DNA of 14,205 bases, taken from JANNHK01 sp034408875 (GTDB lineage Bacteria; Actinomycetota; Acidimicrobiia; IMCC26256; PALSA-610). Each line of letters starts with the position of its first letter. Position 1 is the first letter of the stretch. The notes beneath the pieces were generated by a model that saw only the letters and a program-made list of their open reading frames with translations, was not told the origin of the DNA and searched no databases. The stretch is taken from positions 1 through 14,205 of the forward strand of contig JAWXCJ010000293.1 of assembly GCA_034408875.1 (NCBI GenBank), in the 5' to 3' direction. The position numbers were made by a program, and so were the translations under genes. Below are positions 6,962-13,272 of the stretch, piece by piece.

Positions 6962-8413
6962 ATGAACGGGTCAGTTCTTGTCATCGACGTCGGCACGAGC
7001 AGTGTGCGCGCGGCGGTCGTGCGCGACGACGCGACGTTCGCCGCCGATGTCGCCCGGGAACTGCTCCCCGATTCCCCGGCCGACGGGTTGGTGCAGTTCG
7101 ACGCGCGCGTCATGGCCGACGCGTCGCTCGCCGTCGCGCGCGCCGCGCTCGACGCCGCGGGTCCCGTCGACGCGGTCGGCATCTCGAACCAGCGGGCGTC
7201 GACGATCGTGTGGGACCGGGCCACCGGCGAACCCATCGGACCCGGGCTCGGCTGGCAGGACCTCCGCACGATCGGTGCGTGCCTGGCGCTACGCAGCGAG
7301 GGGTTGCGGCTCGCGCCCAACGCGTCGGCGACCAAGCTCCAGTGGCTGCTCGACACGTTCGACGCCGCCCGCGACCGTGACCTGTGTTTCGGCACCGTCG
7401 ACACGTGGATCGCGTGGACGCTGAGCGAAGGTGCGCTGCACGTCACCGACGCGACGAACGCGGCGGTCACCGGGCTACAGCACCCGCGTTCGCCGACCGA
7501 GTGGAACGCCCGCACGCTCGGAATCCTGAACGTCCCCGAAGCGATGCTGCCGCGCATCGTCGACACCGACGCGATCGTCGGCCCCGCGACCGCGTTGCCC
7601 GGCGCACCGCCGATCACGTGCCTGCTCGGCGACCAGCAGGCGTCGCTCATCGGGCAGCGCTGCGTGCACCCGGGCGACGCCAAGATCACGTTCGGCACCG
7701 GCGGCATGCTCGACGTCGTGCTCGGCCCGGAGCCGCCGCCATTCGACAACCGCGGCCCGGCGGGCACGTTCCCGATCGTCACGTGGCGCCGCGCCGGCCG
7801 GGTCACATGGGGTATCGAGGCCGTCATGCTCGCGGCGGGCACCAACGTGCAGTGGCTGCGCGACGACCTCGGGCTCATCGCGTCGTCGGCGGAATCCGAC
7901 GCGCTCGCCGCGTCGTGCGCCGACTCGGGCGGCGTCGTCTTCGTGCCCGCGCCACTCGGACTCGGCACGCCGGTGTGGGACTACGGGGCGCGCGGCGCGC
8001 TCTTCGGGCTCACGCGCGGCACAGGACGCGCCCACATCGTGCGAGCGGTACTCGAAGGTGTCGCACAGCGCGGCGCGGATCTCGTCGACGCGGCCGAGGC
8101 CGACGCCGGGCTCGAGATCGCGACGTTGCGTGTCGACGGCGGCATGACCGACAACGCGACGTTCGTGCAGGCCCTGGCCGACGCCGCGCAGCGCCCGGTC
8201 GAGGTGTCACCGGTGCGCGAGGCGACAACGATCGGTGCCGCGCTCATGGCCGGGCTCGCCGTCGGCCACCACGACGACCTCGACGACGTCGCCGGCGCGT
8301 GGACGCCGCGGGTCCGGGTGGAACCGAGCCGCGTGCTCGACCGCGACCAGTGGCGCGAAGCGATCAGCCGATCGCGCCGGTGGATCAGCGACCTGTCGAG
8401 TATCGACTTCTAG
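6962..8413 (+). CDS. glpK: FGGY-family carbohydrate kinase, glycerol kinase-like
   Basis: This 483-aa FGGY kinase would phosphorylate a polyol with ATP; glycerol kinase makes the glycerol-3-phosphate used by the neighbouring GlpD. The first ATPase motif is VIDVGTSSVRA (8-18). GISNQRASTIVWDRATGEP (73-91) is GlpK-like, as are TKLQWLLD, FGTVDTWIAW, GDQQASLIGQ (223-232) and KITFGTGG. The C-terminal LRVDGGMTDN and REATTIGAALMAG complete the fold. By alignment from memory with E. coli GlpK, Arg83, Trp103 and Asp245 are kept (Arg78, Trp98, Asp224 here). Glu84 is replaced by Ala79 and Tyr135 by Asn120. The substrate may therefore be another polyol, so the symbol is provisional. ATG 6962 has a GGAGG at 6947-6951. 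The upstream in-frame extension to 6866 crosses the hairpins and lacks family character. Confidence 0.8.
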   Translation: MNGSVLVIDVGTSSVRAAVVRDDATFAADVARELLPDSPADGLVQFDARVMADASLAVARAALDAAGPVDAVGISNQRASTIVWDRATGEPIGPGLGWQDLRTIGACLALRSEGLRLAPNASATKLQWLLDTFDAARDRDLCFGTVDTWIAWTLSEGALHVTDATNAAVTGLQHPRSPTEWNARTLGILNVPEAMLPRIVDTDAIVGPATALPGAPPITCLLGDQQASLIGQRCVHPGDAKITFGTGGMLDVVLGPEPPPFDNRGPAGTFPIVTWRRAGRVTWGIEAVMLAAGTNVQWLRDDLGLIASSAESDALAASCADSGGVVFVPAPLGLGTPVWDYGARGALFGLTRGTGRAHIVRAVLEGVAQRGADLVDAAEADAGLEIATLRVDGGMTDNATFVQALADAAQRPVEVSPVREATTIGAALMAGLAVGHHDDLDDVAGAWTPRVRVEPSRVLDRDQWREAISRSRRWISDLSSIDF

Positions 8414-8805
8414 TCGTCGGCGGCAGCGAGCGCCTTGCGCTCGTCGGCCATCATCCGGGCGCACAACATGCCGGTGGCCGCGCCGCTCGCGGCCGTGAAC
8501 GCGTTGAGTGCGCGTCGCACCGGCGGACCGGGGGCCATCAGCAATGCGGCCACGTCGACGGCATCGCTGATCGCACCCATGCCTACCCACTCGGCGTCCT
8601 GCGTGTGTTCCTTCACCGAGGTGATCGCACCGACGCCGAGCACGATCTCCCGGGCGCCGAGCATGCGCAGCAACGTGCGGCCCTCGCGTGAGCTCGCGCC
8701 GAACGCGACCCGCCCGGCCGGCCCGGGTAGCACCAGCATCGTGATGCCGAGGACGACACGCCCGCGTGCGATGCCGAGGGCCGTGGTGCGGGGGTCGAAT
8801 TCCAT
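8410..8805 (-). CDS. Small predicted membrane protein (DUF4267-like)
   Basis: This 131-aa protein has about four hydrophobic stretches: ARGRVVLGITMLVLPGPAGR, LLRMLGAREIVLGVGAI, ISDAVDVAALLMA and ALNAFTAASGAATGMLCARM. The MLGAREIVLG and WVGMGAISDAVD segments resemble the small DUF4267 membrane family, whose function is not known to me. ATG at 8805 is chosen because GAGGA (8814-8818) precedes it by 8 nt. A GTG at 8853 would give 147 aa but lies in the arm of a long hairpin and adds a Gly/Arg-rich stretch. The stop codon lies in CTAG at 8410-8413, the same four bases that hold the kinase stop on the other strand. The gene may be read through from the minus-strand operon upstream of it, if the hairpin between them leaks. 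Confidence 0.7.
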   Translation of the reverse strand: MEFDPRTTALGIARGRVVLGITMLVLPGPAGRVAFGASSREGRTLLRMLGAREIVLGVGAITSVKEHTQDAEWVGMGAISDAVDVAALLMAPGPPVRRALNAFTAASGAATGMLCARMMADERKALAAADD

Positions 8806-8825
8806 GGCGCGCATCCTCGCGCGCC
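8806..8825 (-). promoter_or_regulatory. Hairpin presenting the RBS of the small membrane protein gene in its loop
   Basis: Read on the minus strand, GGCGCGC and GCGCGCC (7 perfect pairs) enclose the 6-nt loop GAGGAT. The Shine-Dalgarno GAGGA is thus unpaired in the loop and the start codon ATG 8805 follows the stem directly. Such an arrangement can tune translation, but GC-rich DNA yields short stems easily. Confidence 0.4.
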
Positions 8826-8838
8826 GGTCGCCCCCACC

Positions 8839-8891
8839 CCGAAATTGCGCCACACGGCGACCGTTTCGGTCGTCGGATGGCGCAATTTCGG
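8839..8891 (-). terminator. 53-nt hairpin with 14-bp perfect outer arms after the DUF7064/7065-like gene
   Basis: Arms 8839-8852 and 8878-8891 (CCGAAATTGCGCCA and its complement) pair perfectly. Two mismatches follow, then nine more pairs (8855-8863 with 8867-8875, one of them G.T) close on a TTT triloop. The structure starts at the base right after the TAA stop (8892-8894) of the minus-strand operon, as expected for a terminator, but no T-tract follows. The outer stem includes an AT-rich core unlike its surroundings. It could instead be a member of a dispersed intergenic palindrome family. Confidence 0.5.
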
Positions 8892-9743
8892 TTAGGTGGG
8901 GTCGAACCAGGTGGACCAGCCGACCCCGGATTCACTCCCGATCGTGTATTGGCACAGGGCCCGGGCCAGCGGTGCCCCCGGCGCGAGCATCACGGGCGCG
9001 AGGCCGAGCACCTCGATGTCGATCTCCCACTCGTCGGCGACGACACACCGCCCCGCGACCGGGAGCCCATCAGTGTTCCGGTGCGTTTCCATGCGCGCCT
9101 TCTCGACTGCTCGGTCTCCGACGAACCCGTCCGTGGTGCCTCCGGTCTGGGCGACGTGGAACGTGAGATCACCGACCTCGCCCGCGACGGTCCAGCACGG
9201 TGCCGTGAAGTCGCGAACACCCCACGAACGCCGTCGCTCGCCCGTGCAGTCGAGTTCGATGCGACTGCGGCCCAACAACACTTCGCCGTGCACGATGCCC
9301 GGCTGTACGAAACCCTCGACCGGCCACACCGCGGCGCGGGTGTGCGGCGCGCCGGCGGCTTCCCATTCGATGTCGAGCCCGACCGGAACGCGTTCGCCGA
9401 TCTCCTCGCGCAACGCGTCGGCGGGGTCGTCGAGACGCAAGCCGAACGCTTCGAGTCCGTAGGTCCAGTGGTCGAGCGGCGCTTCGCACCACAACTCGAC
9501 CCACAACCCTTCGGCGCGCACTTCGAGTCCCTGGCGCGGAAGCGGTACCTCGTGGTCGCGCACGACGACCGGGCCGGGCCGGTCGGGCAACACGAGGTAC
9601 GTCCAGACCCACGCGACGTTCTGGTTCGGGAAGCATTCGAGCCGCACGGTGAGGCCGGTGCCGTCGGCGCTCGCCGCGTCGAGGTGCCACGCCTCCGACC
9701 ACCACGGGTCGGCCCCGGGTGGATGCGGTGCGTCGGGGTTCAC
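8892..9743 (-). CDS. DUF7064/DUF7065-like protein of unknown function
   Basis: This 283-aa protein begins MNPDAPHPPGADPWWSEAWH. It contains TVRLECFPNQNVAWVWTYLV, DHEVPLPR, EGLWVELWCEAPLDHWTYGLEAF, DIEWEAAGAPH and VHGEVLLGRSRIELDCTGER, and ends near IGSESGVGWSTWFDPT. The order of Trp-rich beta-strand-like segments recalls the DUF7064/DUF7065 proteins frequent in actinobacteria. These are sometimes compared to lipocalin-like carotenoid or lipid enzymes. That comparison is from memory and the function is unknown. No signal peptide or membrane segment is visible. GTG 9743 overlaps the stop of the 376-aa gene (GTGA), so it is the third gene of a coupled minus-strand operon. Its TAA is followed at once by a long hairpin. 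Confidence 0.7.
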   Translation of the reverse strand: MNPDAPHPPGADPWWSEAWHLDAASADGTGLTVRLECFPNQNVAWVWTYLVLPDRPGPVVVRDHEVPLPRQGLEVRAEGLWVELWCEAPLDHWTYGLEAFGLRLDDPADALREEIGERVPVGLDIEWEAAGAPHTRAAVWPVEGFVQPGIVHGEVLLGRSRIELDCTGERRRSWGVRDFTAPCWTVAGEVGDLTFHVAQTGGTTDGFVGDRAVEKARMETHRNTDGLPVAGRCVVADEWEIDIEVLGLAPVMLAPGAPLARALCQYTIGSESGVGWSTWFDPT

Positions 9744-10870
9744 GGGATCCGTGCGTAATAGTCCGCGGGAACCTGGTCGATCGGCGTGGGCACACTGCCG
9801 TCGATGAGTTCGAGGAACGGGTACAGATCCATGCTGGCGCGCGGCACGGTCCAGTCGAGTTCCACTCCGGCCAGCTCCGCGAACGGACGCAGGAACGTGA
9901 AATACACGTACGCGCCCGCGTTGATCTTGTCGCGCCGTTCCATCGCCGCGATGTTGCGGTACAGCTGTTTCGTCGCGGTCTTCGCGGCGACGGCCAACGC
10001 GTCGACACCGTTGTCGTCGATCGGCACGAGCCCACCCGACGCGGTGTCGAACAGGCCGAACTCCACGACGTGCGGCAGGTAGTCCTCGGGGTGCGTCACC
10101 GACGTGCCGAAGTCGGTCACCGTCAGGTCGACGCCGTCGAGCACGAACGCGCCGAGCACGTCGGAGTACGGCATCTCGCTCCCGACCGCCGCGCTCCACG
10201 GGAAGTGCGACACGCCGAGCCGCCCGAACGAGCGCAGCAACATCACGCGTCCGTCGTCGAGGACGTACGGGCCGGTGTCCTGGTAGCCGGAGCGGGTGTC
10301 GAACCAAAGCAGGAACAAGTACGAGGTCAGGAGGGCGTTCAGCCGCGTGATCTGCTTGCGGTGCGAGTCGTCGCGCACCGGCACACAGCCCGCGCGCACC
10401 TTGTCGACGTGGGCTCGGTACGGCGTTGCGTGCCCGCCCGCGTCCCACGCCTGGTGCGTACCGTCTTCGAAGCGGTACGCGCTCGCGGCGCGCTGCCAGA
10501 AATCGAACACCGGGGCCATGCGCGCCGCGTCGGCGTCGAAATCGAGCACGCCCGCGCCGCCGAGTACGACGCGCCCGACCAACGGGAAGTTCGGCACGGA
10601 CCAGAGGTGCACGTTGTCGATCTGCGTCGCGAACTCGTGCCCGGCCCGCCCCAACTCTTCGGGCGGCATCGCGTCGGCGATCTGCTGCACCATCTCGGGG
10701 TAGCGCCGGTAGCACTCGACCGCGGCAATCGTGATGTACGCGGTCACAGGGATCAGCGCCGACTCGAGCGCGGTGCGTTGCGTCGTGAGCGTGTACGAGA
10801 TCTCACCGTGGTACTGGATCCACCGGTTGACATCTTTTTTGGAGAACCCGGAACCGAGCGCCGCGCTCAT
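9740..10870 (-). CDS. Unrecognised 376-aa protein of the phosphohistidine-domain operon
   Basis: I do not recognise this family. It starts MSAALGSGFSKKDVNRWIQY, and a helical region around IPVTAYITIAAVECYRRYPE is mildly hydrophobic but too polar for a sure membrane segment. Later parts include HLWSVPNFPLVGRVVLGG, ARMAPVFDFWQRAASAYRFE, HFPWSAAVGSEMPY and TVTDFGTSVTHPEDYLPH. The C-terminal part has KINAGAYVYFTFLRPFAELA and LDWTVPRASMDLYPFLELID. I find no Walker motif, no ATP-grasp or PEP-synthase nucleotide-binding signature and no signal peptide. Its start overlaps the stop of the phosphohistidine-domain gene (ATGA) and its stop overlaps the next GTG. By position it could be the acceptor or substrate-binding partner of that domain; this is inference. 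A T6 run lies near the 5' end, at 10835-10840. Confidence 0.75.
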   Translation of the reverse strand: MSAALGSGFSKKDVNRWIQYHGEISYTLTTQRTALESALIPVTAYITIAAVECYRRYPEMVQQIADAMPPEELGRAGHEFATQIDNVHLWSVPNFPLVGRVVLGGAGVLDFDADAARMAPVFDFWQRAASAYRFEDGTHQAWDAGGHATPYRAHVDKVRAGCVPVRDDSHRKQITRLNALLTSYLFLLWFDTRSGYQDTGPYVLDDGRVMLLRSFGRLGVSHFPWSAAVGSEMPYSDVLGAFVLDGVDLTVTDFGTSVTHPEDYLPHVVEFGLFDTASGGLVPIDDNGVDALAVAAKTATKQLYRNIAAMERRDKINAGAYVYFTFLRPFAELAGVELDWTVPRASMDLYPFLELIDGSVPTPIDQVPADYYARIP

Positions 10871-11211
10871 GCGACGCTCCGGACGACGCCCTCGGCGCCG
10901 CTGCAGTCGACCTCGACCGCGTCGCCGTCGGCGGGCTCCGAACCGAGCACCGCGGCCATGATGCACGGCACCTGGTACTCGCGGCTGACGATGCCGATGT
11001 GCGACATCGGCGTGCCCGACAGGCACACGATGGCCGTGAGCTCGTCGAAGATCGGCGCCAGGAACGTGGCCCCCGCGTCGGCCACGCAGGCAACGACGCC
11101 TTCGGCGGTCGTGTCCATCAACGTCAGGACGTCGTCGGGCGACGACAGCCGCCGCCACGACCCCCGCACCGGCGCCGCCTCCAAAACCTTGGTTCCCCGA
11201 CCGATCTCCAT
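10867..11211 (-). CDS. Stand-alone PEP-utiliser mobile (phosphohistidine) domain
   Basis: This 114-aa protein is a single swivelling domain of the PEP-utilising enzyme family. In PPDK, PEP synthase and rifampin phosphotransferase this domain carries phosphate on a His between an ATP site and a substrate site. The signature is LSGTPMSHIGIVSREYQVPC, with His71 as the predicted phosphorylated residue. Before it lie the typical GVVACVADAGATFLAPIF strand and helix, and after it AAVLGSEPADGDAVEVDCSG, which closes the fold. No ATP-grasp or TIM-barrel domain is attached or encoded beside it. It is the first gene of a three-gene operon linked by 4-bp overlaps. ATG 11211 has no good RBS but sits 7 nt after a TAGCGT -10-like element, so it may be leaderless. 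Confidence 0.88.
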   Translation of the reverse strand: MEIGRGTKVLEAAPVRGSWRRLSSPDDVLTLMDTTAEGVVACVADAGATFLAPIFDELTAIVCLSGTPMSHIGIVSREYQVPCIMAAVLGSEPADGDAVEVDCSGAEGVVRSVA

Positions 11212-11256
11212 CTCGCCGACGCTAACCGAGTGTCAGCGCGCGTAGCATCGGACGCC
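11212..11256. promoter_or_regulatory. Compact divergent promoter region
   Basis: Only 45 bp separate the starts at 11211 (minus) and 11257 (plus). On the plus strand TAGCAT (11243-11248) lies 8 nt before GTG 11257. On the minus strand TAGCGT (11224-11219) lies 7 nt before ATG 11211. Both fit TANNNT and would give leaderless messages. Each promoter's upstream part must lie over the other, so the two directions could compete or share one operator. I see no clear -35 boxes. Confidence 0.45.
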
Positions 11257-11829
11257 GTGACGCTGCCCGACGAGTGCTACGTGATCCTGCACGACGTTCG
11301 CCTGCGCGGACTCGTGGAGATGGACGACGACCCCACGGTCGTCGCGCTGCTCGACGCCGGGCTGGTGGCCCGCGCCCGCACCGCACTGCGCATCACCGTC
11401 GAGGGCCGCGACCTCCACACCGCCTGGGCGCGGGTACCGGTGGGCAGCGACGCCGAACAGGTCGCGACCCGGGCCTACGAGCAGTTCCTCGACCTCAACC
11501 GGGAACTGATCCGGATCTGCCACGACTGGCAGGTTCGCCCGGGCGACGTGCCCAATGACCACGGCGACGTGCGCTACGACTGGGCGGTCATCGACCGGCT
11601 GCGCGGACTCGACGAACGCACCCACCCCGTCGTCCGCCGCCTGGGCCGAGACGTCGAGCGCTTCACGCCCTACCCGACCCGACTGCGCACGGCCCTCGTA
11701 CAGGTCGAGGAGGGCGAGGCCGCCTGGCTCACGTCGCCCCGCATCGACTCGTACCACACCGTCTGGATGCAGCTGCACGAGGACCTGCTCCTGGCCCTCG
11801 GCATCGAGCGTGCATCCGAACCCGAGTAA
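11257..11829 (+). CDS. Hypothetical protein with possible N-terminal winged-helix domain
   Basis: This 190-aa protein starts MTLPDECYVILHDVRLRGLV. The first 60 residues read like a winged helix, with two helices and then ALLDAGLVARARTALRITVEGRDLHTAWARV, where the LVARxxxxLRITVEGR part resembles the wing of MarR-type proteins. The rest is mainly helical and conserved-looking: NRELIRICHDWQVRPGDVPN, YDWAVIDRLRGLDERTHPVV, and a C-terminal DSYHTVWMQLHEDLLLALG. No signal peptide or membrane segment is seen. I chose GTG 11257 because TAGCAT lies 8 nt upstream; GTG 11230 in the same frame would add nine residues. The gene is divergent from the phosphohistidine-domain operon and could regulate it. I recall proteins of this type near PEP-utilising enzymes, but the role is inferred. 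Confidence 0.7.
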   Translation: MTLPDECYVILHDVRLRGLVEMDDDPTVVALLDAGLVARARTALRITVEGRDLHTAWARVPVGSDAEQVATRAYEQFLDLNRELIRICHDWQVRPGDVPNDHGDVRYDWAVIDRLRGLDERTHPVVRRLGRDVERFTPYPTRLRTALVQVEEGEAAWLTSPRIDSYHTVWMQLHEDLLLALGIERASEPE

Positions 11830-11850
11830 CGGCGTCAGAATGGTGGCGCC

Positions 11851-13272
11851 ATGGTGACGCAGACGGGCGACGGCGACATTCTTGCAAGGGCGGTCGGCGA
11901 GTTCGTGCAACGCATGCGGCCGATCGTGCTCACGTGGCCCGAAGCCAAAGGTGCCGATCCCACCGCCGTGGGCCACGGCCTGATGGTCGAGGCCCGCCGA
12001 CTCACGGCCGGGTTCCTGTGCTCCGACGGGCGCCTCGGCGACCGCGAACTGCTCGGTTTCCGCCGTTCGTTCGGAGCAATCGAGCCCGAGGTCGCGAACG
12101 GGCCGTTGACCCACTTGCGCGAGAACAACGTCGTCACCCGCGATGGCGACTTCGTGAAGCAGCCGTCGGCGCTGTTCATCCAGCTCGTCTCGATGGACCG
12201 CGAGAGCCACGCCGCAAACGCGTGGGTGTACTACGAGGCCGCGCTCGGCATCGGTCACGCCGCCTGCGCGCTCGCCGACTACCCGACGCGCGATTCGCTC
12301 GCCGCGCTCGACGAGTACCGGCGCGTCCTGCTCGACCAGCTCCGGACGAGCAACATCGACCGGCCCGCGCCGCCGCTCGGTGTCGCCGTCACCAATCCGA
12401 ACGAATTGGGCGGACTCCCCGGCGAGGCGCCCGCGACCGCGCCGACACTCGACGCGCTCCTCGAGGAACTCGAGGACCTGGTCGGGTTGGCCGGCGTGAA
12501 ACGCGAAGTTCGACTTCTGGTGAACCTCACCCGGGTCGAGAAGTTGCGCGAGCAGCACAACCTGCCGGTCCCCGAGCGGAGCCACCACCTCGTGTTCGTC
12601 GGCAACCCGGGTACGGGTAAGACGACCGTCGCCCGCATCATGTCGCGCATCTACGGCGTGCTCGGGCTACTCGACGAAGGCCACCTGGTCGAAACCGATC
12701 GCGGCGGCATGGTCTCGGGCTACGTCGGGCAGACCGCGACGAAGGTCAAAGAAGTCGTGACCTCGGCGCTGAACGGCACGTTGTTCATCGACGAGGCGTA
12801 CGCGCTGTGGGTCGACAGCGCCGAAGACTTCGGGCGCGAAGCAATCGCCACGCTGCTCAAGCTCATGGAGGACGAACGCGACCGGCTCGTCGTCGTCGTC
12901 GCGGGCTACCCCGTGCCGATGGAGGCGTTCCTCGACGCCAACCCGGGGCTCCGGTCGCGGTTCCCGAAGACCATCGACTTCCCCGACTACACGAGCGACG
13001 AACTCGCACAGATCTTCAAGAGTCTCGGCGAGCAGAATCAGTACCTCGCTTCTGACGAAGCACTGGCGCGCGTGCGGTCGTACCTCGACGCGCAGCAGCG
13101 CGGCCCGACGTTCGGGAACGCGCGTGTCGTCCGCAACTTGTTCGAGGCGGCCATCGAGCTGCACGCGACACGCGTCGTCGAGCACAAGGCGCCGTCGAAG
13201 GACGAACTGAGCCGGTTCGCGCCCGACGACATTCCCGCGCCCGGCGACACGTTGCCCGCGAGCACCGCGTGA
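11851..13272 (+). CDS. TerB-like domain fused to CbbX/SpoVK-type AAA+ ATPase
   Basis: This 473-aa protein has a helical N-terminal half. It includes LTAGFLCSDGRLGDRELLGF (51-70), whose acidic DGxLxxxE pattern recalls TerB-like metal-binding helices. The AAA+ domain of the CbbX/CfxQ/SpoVK/EccA group covers about 200-450. It opens with LVGLAGVKREVR. Walker A is GNPGTGKTT (251-259) and Walker B is LFIDEA (311-316). The pore-loop region is MVSGYVGQTATK, sensor 1 is VVVAGYP, the arginine-finger part is NPGLRSRF (364-371) and sensor 2 is GNARVVRNLFEAA. All catalytic motifs are intact. Such ATPases remodel protein complexes; Rubisco activation is excluded by context, since no carbon-fixation genes are present. 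ATG 11851 is the start, with GGTGG just before it and a weak CAGAAT element at 11836-11841. The stop overlaps the next gene (GTGA). Confidence 0.88.
   Translation: MVTQTGDGDILARAVGEFVQRMRPIVLTWPEAKGADPTAVGHGLMVEARRLTAGFLCSDGRLGDRELLGFRRSFGAIEPEVANGPLTHLRENNVVTRDGDFVKQPSALFIQLVSMDRESHAANAWVYYEAALGIGHAACALADYPTRDSLAALDEYRRVLLDQLRTSNIDRPAPPLGVAVTNPNELGGLPGEAPATAPTLDALLEELEDLVGLAGVKREVRLLVNLTRVEKLREQHNLPVPERSHHLVFVGNPGTGKTTVARIMSRIYGVLGLLDEGHLVETDRGGMVSGYVGQTATKVKEVVTSALNGTLFIDEAYALWVDSAEDFGREAIATLLKLMEDERDRLVVVVAGYPVPMEAFLDANPGLRSRFPKTIDFPDYTSDELAQIFKSLGEQNQYLASDEALARVRSYLDAQQRGPTFGNARVVRNLFEAAIELHATRVVEHKAPSKDELSRFAPDDIPAPGDTLPASTA

Noticed and set aside
8806..8853. Start of the small membrane protein at GTG 8853
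   Set aside because: It would place the N-terminus in the long palindrome and add a Gly/Arg-rich stretch. ATG 8805 has a GAGGA at good spacing.
8766..11245. Two plus-strand open frames (8766-9758 and 9719-11245) opposite the minus-strand operon
   Set aside because: Their products are Arg/Val/His-rich without motifs. The minus-strand frames have a clear phosphohistidine motif, family-like sequence and exact 4-bp overlaps.
11233..12588. A 451-codon minus-strand frame
   Set aside because: It is antisense to the winged-helix-like gene and the AAA+ gene, both with recognisable sequence, and has no motif of its own.
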